This document shows positions 6,851 to 14,488 of a DNA stretch of 64,000 bases, piece by piece (within the stretch, counting starts at the first letter, position 1; each line of letters opens with the position of its first letter). The notes under the pieces are model-generated. The model had not been told where the DNA came from, searched no databases, and saw only the letters and a program-made list of their open reading frames with translations. The stretch is taken from NCBI RefSeq assembly GCF_000934545.1, contig NZ_CP010554.1:2852001-2916000 (forward strand), in the 5' to 3' direction. The stretch comes from Rugosibacter aromaticivorans. GTDB taxonomy: Bacteria > Pseudomonadota > Gammaproteobacteria > Burkholderiales > Rhodocyclaceae. The translations under genes were made by a program, and so were the position numbers.

Positions 6851-7519
6851 CTACCTGACGATCTGACTACCTATTACTTCGATATTGACGCGGCGATCAG
6901 GTTGCAGGCAGGTGATCACCTTGGCGCTCTTGGCACCGCTGCATTCGCCGGCCTTGGTTACTGGCTGCATCTCACCCTTTCCTTCAGTCTGTATGCGATT
7001 TGGTTCAATGCCCTTGCTGACCAGATAAGCCTTGACTGCGGCTGCGCGTTGCTCAGATAAGCGCTGATTGTAGGCTTCAGAACCAAAGCGGTCGGCATGC
7101 CCGACTGCTGTAATTACCTCCAGATCGATACCCTTCAGCTTGCCAAGGAAATCATCCAGTGCCACCCGCCCCGCCGGACGCAGAACCGCCTTATCGAAGT
7201 CGAACAGAGTGTCAGCGTCCAGCGTCACTCGCTCAGCTACGGGCTTTGGCACCACTACAGCTGGTGGGGTCGGTTCAGCGGCCGCAGCGATTGGTGTTGG
7301 AACAACAGTCGAATCACACTCCGGTGTGGGCACTGCAGGACCAAAGCCGGTATGCCAACACAACCCGAAGCCACTCCGCGCAACCGTGCCGCGCTGGTCA
7401 GTGAGGTATCCCGTATCCGCCGGATTGGCTTCCGCCCTTGCCGTGCCCGACACAACGCCCAGTGCCAGAGCACATGATACGGCCAAGCCCATTTGCTTCT
7501 TGATTAATGAATATGTCAT
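6851..7519 (-). CDS. OmpA-family outer membrane protein
   Basis: 222 residues with a signal peptide cleaved near SGTARA. A short N-terminal domain has a Cys pair (FGLCWHTGFGPAVPTPEC) as in betaproteobacterial OmpA-like proteins, then a Pro/Ala/Val linker (residues about 70-95). A C-terminal OmpA domain follows, with FDFDKAVLRPAGRVALD, the peptidoglycan-binding TAVGHADRFGSEAYNQRLSEQRA and PDRRVNIEV. There is no eight-strand barrel, so it is a peptidoglycan-anchored envelope protein. A second Cys pair (GECSGAKSAKVITC) near the C-terminus is a usual feature. A dyad copy lies about 240 bp upstream. Confidence 0.92.
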   Translation of the reverse strand: MTYSLIKKQMGLAVSCALALGVVSGTARAEANPADTGYLTDQRGTVARSGFGLCWHTGFGPAVPTPECDSTVVPTPIAAAAEPTPPAVVVPKPVAERVTLDADTLFDFDKAVLRPAGRVALDDFLGKLKGIDLEVITAVGHADRFGSEAYNQRLSEQRAAAVKAYLVSKGIEPNRIQTEGKGEMQPVTKAGECSGAKSAKVITCLQPDRRVNIEVIGSQIVR

Positions 7520-7750
7520 TATTATTCCCTATTTATAAGTTGCATCACTCCGCCTTCTGTTGCTTACATTCTTCCGACTGCCTGCAAAGACGGCGAGATA
7601 CTGACAGTCACTGCGAAACGATCTGAGCCAGTCACTGACCTCGGGGCGTGCAAGACGAGTGTTGATTTGGGGCGTGTCGTCCAGCGCTGGCGGGGCTTTA
7701 CTGATGGCAACCGGTCATTGTGGTCATCATCCCCCGGATCCAGAATATTC

Positions 7751-7771
7751 TCTGTACGCTGGCGTACGCAG
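7751..7771 (-). promoter_or_regulatory. Stress dyad site upstream of the OmpA-family gene
   Basis: TCTGTACGCTGGCGTACG then CAG: nearly perfect fit to the shared consensus, centred about 242 bp upstream of the start at 7519. Confidence 0.6.
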
Positions 7772-7811
7772 CGCCTTGGAATTCACGCCTGCCCGGGCCA
7801 CTGGCGTCGAC

Positions 7812-8183
7812 TCAATCGTTCGACTGGTTTGCGCCTTGGATGAAGATTATGCCTTCCCCCGGTCGCCAATTCACGGGGTTCGCATCCATGAACACGTGGC
7901 TCGAGCCATCCTTCATGCGGATAGTGACTTCATAGCTCTTGACCAACTTCCCCGGTATCTCGTTTTGACCGCCTCTTGCCACTCCGCCTGCTACGCCGGG
8001 TTGCTCAATCTCCCGCGTGGACGCGACGACGCCACATTCCTCACACTTCACCCTGACGCGCGCGCCGACCGTCCTGGTCGGCGGCGCCAGAAGCTTGTCG
8101 AGCGCGAAGGTGACACCTGCTTCGATCGAGGCTGGCATCCAAGCCGTCACGGCCGCAATTCCAAAGAGACCGAGCAGGATCAC
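7812..8183 (-). CDS. Membrane-anchored protein related to the glycine-zipper neighbour; start uncertain
   Basis: About 123 residues from a GTG at 8183. The N-terminus is a membrane segment; in-frame codons upstream of this GTG extend it (LRLLIGSIAVILLGLFGIAA) but contain no usual start codon. A perfect AGGAGG at 8246-8251 is followed 21 bases later by an ATG at 8224 in another frame that meets a stop after seven codons. So either the GTG is used without a good site, or an indel near 8200-8224 has broken the original start. The C-terminal part (SYEVTIRMKDGSSHVF) resembles the C-terminus of the neighbouring 8285-8737 protein (AYKITVRMENGSYQTL), so the two are probably paralogous in this domain. 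A Cys pair (KCEEC) precedes it. Confidence 0.55.
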   Translation of the reverse strand: MILLGLFGIAAVTAWMPASIEAGVTFALDKLLAPPTRTVGARVRVKCEECGVVASTREIEQPGVAGGVARGGQNEIPGKLVKSYEVTIRMKDGSSHVFMDANPVNWRPGEGIIFIQGANQSND

Positions 8184-8284
8184 CGCGATACTCCCGATCA
8201 GTAATCGCAGATAGGGGACTTCATGGGCGTGCGTTTTCCTATTTGCCTCCTGCAGGGTTGTGCCAACCCGGCCCCATGCCGTGA

Positions 8285-8737
8285 TCAGTACCGCTGCAGG
8301 ACGCTGTTTTCGAACCGCACCCGGTCGCCGACCCGGAAACCAGGGTTGGTGCTATACATCAGCGTCTGATATGACCCGTTCTCCATACGGACGGTGATCT
8401 TGTAGGCCTCTGCATTCTGCTGTTGCCGGTTTTTCAACTCGTGGCCGATATAGGCACCACCCGCCGCGCCGATGACGGTCGCCGCCGTATTGCCCCGTCC
8501 GGCCCCCACCTGGTTACCGACGACACCCCCGACTACGGCGCCAGCGATGGTACCCAGGCCGGCGCCATTGTTGTCTTGTTTCACGAGTTCAACGGATTGC
8601 ACCACGCCGTATCCCGAGTAAGCAATGCCTGGTCTGGCGATTCCGCCATAGGGCGTATTGGGCGGGGTGTACTCGGTTGCGCAGGCACCAGGCGTCAGAA
8701 TAGCAATTATTCCGAGCACTGATCCGAATTTATTCAT
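8285..8737 (-). CDS. Glycine-zipper 2TM-domain outer membrane protein
   Basis: 150 residues from the ATG at 8737, with AGGAGA about 15 bases upstream. It has a signal peptide and a possible lipid-attachment Cys in TPGAC, though the lipobox is not canonical. The centre is a glycine-zipper 2TM domain (LGTIAGAVVGGVVGNQVGAG ... VIGAAGGAYIGHELKN), as in the rickettsial 17-kDa antigen and SlyB-type proteins. The C-terminal beta segment (ITVRMENGSYQTLMY ... FRVGDRVRFENSVLQRY) is usual for betaproteobacterial members. It is an envelope-stability protein of the outer membrane. Two facing dyad copies lie 230-370 bp upstream. Confidence 0.88.
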   Translation of the reverse strand: MNKFGSVLGIIAILTPGACATEYTPPNTPYGGIARPGIAYSGYGVVQSVELVKQDNNGAGLGTIAGAVVGGVVGNQVGAGRGNTAATVIGAAGGAYIGHELKNRQQQNAEAYKITVRMENGSYQTLMYSTNPGFRVGDRVRFENSVLQRY

Positions 8738-8959
8738 CGTTTTAATGACAAGTCTCCTACGTAATTTGAAAAGGGTTGCATGCCGGTGAATCTGGCGTCT
8801 CAATCGTTGAGACAAGCAACTCCATTCCATTTCTTGATACTCATCTCATTGCCGACGTTCTGTATCTTCTGTACCCTGTCCGCACCCCGCGTGATCTTGA
8901 CTGCGCGGTTGATCCGAGCCCGATTGTCGATCATCACGCCAATAGTCCCTCACATCCGG

Positions 8960-9111
8960 GGCCTTTTCTGTACGCTGACGCTCATAGTGCAGACCATCTG
9001 CAGGTCCGCCAAGGACTCACCGTTGGGATAACCTCTTAGGAGATGCCGCGCTGAGCGCCACAGCAATCGACACAGTGTCCGCGCTATGAGCGTCAGCGTA
9101 CAGAAAAGGCC
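8960..9111. repeat. 28-bp perfect inverted repeat containing facing dyad sites
   Basis: Bases 8960-8987 and 9084-9111 are exact reverse complements (28 bp, 96-nt spacer). Each arm contains TCTGTACGCTGACGCTCA, a copy of the shared stress dyad, so two sites face each other. The left copy is centred about 240 bp upstream of the glycine-zipper gene start at 8737. The length and perfection suggest a recent duplication or inversion, or selection for a paired site. Confidence 0.8.
8967..8987 (-). promoter_or_regulatory. Stress dyad site upstream of the glycine-zipper gene
   Basis: TCTGTACGCTGACGCTCA then TAG, with an exact inverted second copy at 9084-9104. It differs from the consensus at only two central positions. 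Confidence 0.55.
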
Positions 9112-9549
9112 GGGTAACTCGCGCACCTCTCGCCGTAACAGGCTACCGGCGATTATTGTCGCCAGAATCCCGGTAACTCCGCTTCACTGTCCGCCCAGTA
9201 TGAGCTGCACAGGAATCGGTCCACGCTCGCCAGGTGTGGCAGCGTCATTCGTCATTCATTTCAGCCAAGCGATTGAGCCACCCAACCAGGTATGCCATGG
9301 CCTTTGCAATCTGTGCACTCATCATCGCCGCACTGCTGACCACATGGCCCTGTCGGGCACGTTGCTGAGGTGACTCCCCCTGAGCACACCACCATACTTT
9401 ATCTGGCCGCTCGGAAAATAGGGCTTCAGAGCAAGCAGGCCCACGAGGTGCAAGGCTTCAACGAACAACTGGTGAGCGCTGCGGGGGTTCAGGCTGAATC
9501 AGATTGATGTGGCCTTGACCAGACAGAACACGCTCTTTGGAACTGGCGC

Positions 9550-11664
9550 TTATGCCAATGTTCGAATAGACTTTTCCCGGTCCCATTGGCGCGTCTTTGC
9601 CACAGCAATAAATGCGTCTTTGTCGCTGGTATCCACAATGCCTGCGTCGCGTCCGACATTCGCTATTTTCAAAAGCGCCTGGCCGCCTTTGTCAGCGGCG
9701 ATTGCCTTGAGATGACCAAAAGCATCGCGCACGAAATCGATCGCGGCGCCTTCTGTCGACAGTGCCTTTGCGCCTTCGCTGGAGAGGATGACGGCGACCG
9801 CGTCGAATAGCACAGAAGGCGTACCTGCCAGTTGTCCGTCAACCGCCAGCATCGAGCCATCGGCAAGCTTCGCGCCGCCCACGTTGGGGGCGACGATCTT
9901 TACGCTAGCACCCGCATCGGTCGCCGCCTTTTTAATCGTCTTGATGACAGCGCCGTCTGAACCATTCGCGATCAGAATGCCAATCGCGCGCCCCATGAGC
10001 GTGTCCTTCATCTTGCCGATGATCTGCAATGCGGGTGAAGGTTCCATCGCCTGTACGGGTGCTGCGGCCTCTGGCGCAGCAGGCATTTTGTCGAATCCAA
10101 GACCCGCAGCGACCCGCCTGGCGAGGTCTTTTTCGATATGGCGCAGGTGGCCGACCATGGCCTTACGCACGTGCCCATGTCCAACCTTGGAAAGCTCAAA
10201 CACTAACGCCGAGGCGATGTGCGCCTGCTCATACGTGGTTTGGCTGAGATAGAACTGCCGCGCCTGGCTGTAGTGGTCGGCGAAGCTCTCGGCACGGATG
10301 CGGCCTTTCTCGCCAGTTTCAGTTACTGCCGCGCTGTGAAAGCCCTTGACCGGTGTTTCGCGCGGCGAGTTTTCGGACAGGGTATTCGGCTCATATGAAA
10401 CACGGCCCGAAGGTTGGGCCATCTGCATGTGTCCGTCGCGTTGCTGGTTTCCGAAGGGGCACTTGGGGGCGTTGATCGGGATCTGGTGGAAATTGACCGA
10501 ACCCAGGCGCGCAAGCTGCGTGTCGAGATAGGAGAATAAACGGCCTTGCAACAGGGGATCATTCGAGAAATCGATGCCTGGCACGACGTGAGAAGGACAG
10601 TAAGCAACCTGTTCGGTTTCAGCAAAGAAATTGTTCGGCCAGCGATCCAATACCATGCGGCCGATCACTTGCAAGGGCACCAGTTCTTCGGGAATCAGCT
10701 TCGTTGCGTCCAGATGATCGAACGGGAACCTGTCCGCTTCTTCCTGCGTGAAAAGCTGCACCGCAAATTCCCACTCGGGGAAATTACCCGCCGCGATGGC
10801 CTCGAACATATCGCGGCGGTGGAAGTCTTGATCAGCGCCGGAAATCTTGACGGTCTCATCCCAAACGGTGGATTGCAAACCGAGCTTGGGGCGCCAGTGG
10901 AATTTGACGAAAGTGGATTCGCCAACGTCGTTAATCAGCCGGAAACTATGCACACCAAAGCCCTCGATCATGCGCAGCGAACGGGGCAGGGTGCGGTCTG
11001 ACATGATCCACATCACCATGTGCATGGATTCTGGGGTGAGCGAAATGAAATCCCAGAACGTGTCGTGCGCAGTCGCCGATTGCGGAAAGCCGCGGTCGGG
11101 TTCCATTTTCACGGCATGGATAAGATCAGGAAATTTGATGGCATCCTGGATAAAGAAAACCGGGATGTTGTTGCCGACCAAATCCCAGTTGCCTTCCTTG
11201 GTGTAAAACTTGACGGCAAAGCCGCGTACATCACGCGGGGTATCGACCGAGCCCGCGCCACCTGCGACGGTCGATATGCGAGTAAACACGGGCGTCTTCT
11301 CACCTACCTCGGTGAGTATCCTGGCGGTGGTGTATTGCTTCAACGAGGCGGTCAGCTCGAAGAATCCATGCACGCCCGTCGCACGCGCGTGAACGATACG
11401 CTCGGGGATCCGCTCGTGATCGAAATGGGTGATTTTTTCGCGGAGGATGAAATCCTCCAGAAGCGTAGGACCGCGCGGATTGGCCCTGAGTGAGTTTTGA
11501 TTATCGGCAAGTGCGACGCCCTGATTAGTGGTGAGCGCGGGGTGCTCTCCCCCAGCGATCTGGTGCAGTTCGCCGCCGACAGCCAGTGGTGAGTCTCCGT
11601 TCAAGGCCGAGCCCTTCTCCTGTTTGCGTTTTCCAGAATTATTCGTTGTCTTTACTTTGCTCAT
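9550..11664 (-). CDS. katE: Large-subunit catalase HPII (KatE type)
   Basis: 704 residues, the length of clade-2 catalases. It decomposes hydrogen peroxide in the cytosol with a heme. The active-site His is in [15 protein letters not shown] (His92), the partner Asn in [11 protein letters not shown] (Asn165) and the heme-ligand Tyr in RLFSYLDTQ. After about residue 550 comes the class-I amidotransferase/DJ-1-like C-terminal domain ([22 protein letters not shown] ... [19 protein letters not shown]) typical of HPII. The start has an AGGAGA site. KatE is generally a stationary-phase enzyme; the dyad at 11849-11869 lies about 195 bp upstream, as for the other stress genes here. Confidence 0.97.
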   Translation of the reverse strand: MSKVKTTNNSGKRKQEKGSALNGDSPLAVGGELHQIAGGEHPALTTNQGVALADNQNSLRANPRGPTLLEDFILREKITHFDHERIPERIVHARATGVHGFFELTASLKQYTTARILTEVGEKTPVFTRISTVAGGAGSVDTPRDVRGFAVKFYTKEGNWDLVGNNIPVFFIQDAIKFPDLIHAVKMEPDRGFPQSATAHDTFWDFISLTPESMHMVMWIMSDRTLPRSLRMIEGFGVHSFRLINDVGESTFVKFHWRPKLGLQSTVWDETVKISGADQDFHRRDMFEAIAAGNFPEWEFAVQLFTQEEADRFPFDHLDATKLIPEELVPLQVIGRMVLDRWPNNFFAETEQVAYCPSHVVPGIDFSNDPLLQGRLFSYLDTQLARLGSVNFHQIPINAPKCPFGNQQRDGHMQMAQPSGRVSYEPNTLSENSPRETPVKGFHSAAVTETGEKGRIRAESFADHYSQARQFYLSQTTYEQAHIASALVFELSKVGHGHVRKAMVGHLRHIEKDLARRVAAGLGFDKMPAAPEAAAPVQAMEPSPALQIIGKMKDTLMGRAIGILIANGSDGAVIKTIKKAATDAGASVKIVAPNVGGAKLADGSMLAVDGQLAGTPSVLFDAVAVILSSEGAKALSTEGAAIDFVRDAFGHLKAIAADKGGQALLKIANVGRDAGIVDTSDKDAFIAVAKTRQWDREKSIRTLA

Positions 11665-11848
11665 GATTGGTCTCCTGGGTGAGTAACGCCGGCCCGCCGG
11701 CTATTGGCATGTGCTGATGCGTTGGTGGTTATTGGCACTACACGATTCTTGGCAAGACACAGCGGATCAAACAATTTGCATTTTTCCTGCTGCTGGATGG
11801 TCATGCACGCTTCGTACCTTTGAAGCTTAAGCGGGCAGAGCAAGCACA

Positions 11849-11869
11849 TCTGTACGGTGGCGTACACGA
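11849..11869 (-). promoter_or_regulatory. Stress dyad site upstream of katE
   Basis: TCTGTACGGTGGCGTACA then CGA, centred about 195 bp upstream of the katE start at 11664. The surrounding gap 11665-12039 has no credible gene; the only longer frame there has no ribosome binding site and no recognisable protein features. Confidence 0.6.
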
Positions 11870-12039
11870 CGGGCACCCCGGTTTGCCGGATTCTGGCTTG
11901 GATGGCCTCGATGACTGCCCCATGCGCCGCAACGTTGATGATCTTACCGGTGCGCGCTTCCTCCTGTAGGTAAATAGATGCTGGGCCGAATTTCCGGGCC
12001 AGCGTGTACGATCTCGCACATAAAATGGCGCAAGCGCCA

Positions 12040-13422
12040 TCAGCGTGCCCCCGCGCCCGTGAGCACCACACCCACGGTTTCAAACAGGATGACGGTATCG
12101 AGGAACAGGGTATGGTTCTTCACGTAGTAGAGATCGTATTGCAGCTTCTGCGCCGCATCCTCCACCGACTCGCCGTAACGGTAGCGCACCTGGGCCCAGC
12201 CGGTGAGGCCCGGCTTGACACTGTGGCGCGCTGCGTAGAAGGGAATTTCGCGCGTCAGTTGAGTGACGAAGTAGGGCCGCTCGGGCCGTGGCCCGACCAA
12301 GCTCATGTCGCCCTTGAGCACGTTGTACAGCTGCGGCAGTTCATCGATGCGCAGCCTGCGCAGAACGCGACCAACGCGTGTCACCCGCGCGTCATTGCAG
12401 GCGGCCCAGCGCGGCTTGCCGTCGTGCTCGGCGTCGCTGTGCATGCTGCGAAACTTAACCACACGGAACAGCCGCCCACCCTGCCCCACACGCTCCTGGC
12501 AATAGAAGATCGGGAAGCCGCTTTCCAGCACAATCAGGAGGGCACTCAGCAACATCAAGGGCCAGAATACCCCCAGCAACAGCGTCGCGGCGATGACGTC
12601 AAACAGGCGCTTGACTACCGTGCGTACCAGACCTTGCCGGAAACCTTCGCCGAAGATCAGCCAACTGGCGCGCAAAGAATCCAGGCGCACTTGTCCGAGG
12701 GCTCGCTCAAAGTAGCTCGACAGGTCCAGCACGCGCACGCCCGCCAGTCTGCACTCGAGGAGCTCATGAATCGACACGGCATCGGTCCGCCGCTCACGCA
12801 CTGCAACAATGATCTCGTCTACCTTGAACCGACGTGTCGCATCCGCCAGCGACAAGTTGTCCGTGAGAATCCGATCGTGGGCAACGTGTATCGCCTCGTC
12901 CGAGCGCACCGGGTAGAAGCCCGCGATGCGCACGTTCGGACTCAATCGCATAAGCGATTGCCCGACCATCGCCGCCTCTGCGCCGGTGCCCAGTACCATG
13001 ATGTGGCGCGACAGTAAGGGGGCAAAGCCACCGTGTACGACACAGCCGCGCATCGTCACCATGACGCCCAGGGCGAGCAGCACCGCCAGTTCCAGTTCCT
13101 CGCGCCAAGCTGCGGACCGTGGAACCAGGCTGACCATGCCATAGGCCATCGGCGCAGCAAGGAGGAAACACACGATGACGCGTGCCAAAGTTCGGGCCAC
13201 AGAATGATCGGAATCGCGCTGATAGACGCCTAGCAAGGTATTCACCACCATCATCCCGAGCGTGAGTAGCAGCACGTAAGGCAACGCTACCCAGACACTG
13301 CGCAGATCGCCGCGGTCGAGCCAGGCAACGGTAAGGACCAAGGCCAGGCAGGGCAATACCAGATCGAATACCATCTGGAACAGGGTATTCGCGCGAAGCC
13401 AATGACTGAATATCCTAACCAC
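12040..13422 (-). CDS. EpsB-type polyprenyl-phosphate sugar transferase (PEP-CTERM/exosortase type)
   Basis: 460 residues from a GTG at 13422; an in-frame stop lies seven codons upstream. It has four or five N-terminal membrane segments (to about residue 125), a Rossmann-like CoA-binding-type domain (HIMVLGTGAEAAMVGQSL) and the C-terminal bacterial sugar transferase domain. That domain has a membrane helix, then VVKFRSMHSDAEHDG, RRLRIDELPQLYNVLKGDMSLVGPRPERP and KPGLTGWAQVRYRYG. This is the initiating glycosyl-1-phosphate transferase of exopolysaccharide synthesis, closest in layout to the EpsB type found in PEP-CTERM/exosortase systems. No other eps genes adjoin it. Confidence 0.9.
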   Translation of the reverse strand: MVRIFSHWLRANTLFQMVFDLVLPCLALVLTVAWLDRGDLRSVWVALPYVLLLTLGMMVVNTLLGVYQRDSDHSVARTLARVIVCFLLAAPMAYGMVSLVPRSAAWREELELAVLLALGVMVTMRGCVVHGGFAPLLSRHIMVLGTGAEAAMVGQSLMRLSPNVRIAGFYPVRSDEAIHVAHDRILTDNLSLADATRRFKVDEIIVAVRERRTDAVSIHELLECRLAGVRVLDLSSYFERALGQVRLDSLRASWLIFGEGFRQGLVRTVVKRLFDVIAATLLLGVFWPLMLLSALLIVLESGFPIFYCQERVGQGGRLFRVVKFRSMHSDAEHDGKPRWAACNDARVTRVGRVLRRLRIDELPQLYNVLKGDMSLVGPRPERPYFVTQLTREIPFYAARHSVKPGLTGWAQVRYRYGESVEDAAQKLQYDLYYVKNHTLFLDTVILFETVGVVLTGAGAR

Positions 13423-13863
13423 GGCTAATGTACGCAGTTAGTCGTCAGTGGGCGCGGGATCGCGAACTTCGAGAGCGGCAGTTTCCGTGATTCCGGCGCG
13501 GTTCAAGTTCAGGATCACCCCATGGGTTATCGTTATTCTCAACCGGACGGTAAGACGTTTGGGCATTTTTGACGGGTCCCAGATAATCAAGTTCACTCGG
13601 AGATTTTTGCCTGGCCGCAGGAATCCCCAGGTAACGTATAGGCTGCAGCAGCGAGACCGAACCCGCTGGCGTGGCGCCTCTGGCCCACGCCCACTCCCCA
13701 CTGTGCGCCAGGGAATCAGATTACGTCGAGCGCCTTGCTGTGTCTGTGCGCTGGCGAACACAGGAAAGCGGGGAATATATAATGAGCGGGACGCCTCGGT
13801 GATTCCACATTCAGCCGCGTTGGTGAGGTTATTCGATCGTGGCTGATAATCAGGAGCTCGCTC
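13423..13863. other. Gene-free gap between epsB-type gene and CRP remnant
   Basis: Frames on both strands here lack ribosome binding sites and protein-like features. The only element I can support is the dyad at 13743-13763. A half-site-like CTGTGCGCCAGG at about 13701 may be a degenerate second copy. Confidence 0.4.
13743..13763 (+). promoter_or_regulatory. Stress dyad site upstream of the CRP-family remnant
   Basis: TCTGTGCGCTGGCGAACA then CAG, a near-perfect copy centred about 111 bp before the start of the broken CRP-family gene at 13864. A regulator gene with a copy of the regulon motif in front of it is the usual sign of autoregulation, so this family is the leading candidate for the motif's reader (inference). 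Confidence 0.6.
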
Positions 13864-14324
13864 ATGCACCCGCCCCCGCATAACCCCCGCCAGAATCACC
13901 TTCTCACCGCCTTGCCGGCGGACGCATACGCATATCTGCTCCCCAATTTTGAACTGGTCTCACTGCCGCTAGGCGATGTGCTTTACGAGTCCGGTACGCG
14001 GATGCGCCACGTCTATTTCCCCACCACCGCCATCGTCTCCCTGCTCTATGTCATGGAGGATGGCGCATCGTCCGAAATCGCCGTGGTCGGCAACGAGGGC
14101 ATCGTCGGGGTCTCCCTCTTCATGGGCGGCGAAACGACGCCCAGCCGGGCCATCGTGCAGAGCGCCGGCCCACGCCTACCGGCTGAAGGGCCAGCTTGAT
14201 CGAGTACCACCGTGGCCACATCACCGTGCTTGACCGGGCGGGGCTGGAGGCACGAACCTGCGAGTGCTACGCGGTGGTCAAGAAGGAGTTCGATCGTCTG
14301 CTCCCGGATGCAACCACCTCCTAA
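13864..14324 (+). pseudogene. Broken CRP/FNR-family transcriptional regulator
   Basis: The first 107 or so codons encode an intact cyclic-nucleotide-binding fold of the betaproteobacterial Crp/Fnr type (NHLLTALPADAYAYLLPNFE, RHVYFPTTAIVSLLYVMEDG, EIAVVGNEGIVGVSLFMGG). At about 14165 the frame slips: the expected AHAYRLKGQL continues in the next frame. The sequence then jumps directly to YHRGHITVLDRAGLEAR ... CYAVVKKEFDRLLPDATTS and a stop at 14322-14324 in the third frame. Compared with the family, about 90-100 residues (end of the dimer helix and most of the winged-helix DNA-binding domain) are deleted. The product cannot be a normal regulator. Confidence 0.85.
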
Positions 14325-14343
14325 TCCGCTTGCTCGGATGCTA

Positions 14344-14373
14344 CCGCCGTCCCGCCAGCGCCGACTTTTGCGG
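14344..14373 (+). repeat. Dispersed ACCAGCGCCGACTTTT-type element, copy 1
   Basis: Core GCCAGCGCCGACTTTT preceded by CGTCCC and flanked by complementary arms CCGC (14344-14347) and GCGG (14370-14373). It lies just past the stop of the CRP remnant and is the leftmost copy in the window. Confidence 0.65.
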
Positions 14374-14488
14374 GATAGTTGCGCACCACACTGCCTGGCA
14401 GACCTGTTATATACGCTATCGTCCAGACTATCGTCAGGTTTCACTCCAGGCTGAGAAAGGTTCATTCTGGGGAGGCCGTTCGTCACGG

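Larger units (their letters stand above)
8738..9549. other. Gene-free stretch with a long inverted repeat
   Basis: No reading frame here looks like a protein. The main content is the 8960-9111 inverted repeat carrying two facing copies of the stress dyad. The remainder (9112-9549), up to the end of katE, shows nothing I can identify. Confidence 0.5.

Noticed and set aside
8776..9373. Several 80-95 codon plus-strand frames in the gap before katE
   Set aside because: Composition is not protein-like, they overlap each other in different frames, and they cross the inverted repeat.
11661..12083. A 140-codon minus-strand frame between katE and the epsB-type gene
   Set aside because: It overlaps both flanking genes, has no ribosome binding site and no protein-like pattern, and it runs across the katE-linked dyad.
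12004..13017. A 337-codon plus-strand frame
   Set aside because: It is the antisense of the epsB-type sugar transferase, whose motifs are unmistakable; high GC makes such antisense frames common here and over ndvB.
13438..13899. A 153-codon minus-strand frame overlapping the CRP remnant
   Set aside because: No recognisable domain, no ribosome binding site, and it overlaps the start of the regulator remnant on the opposite strand.
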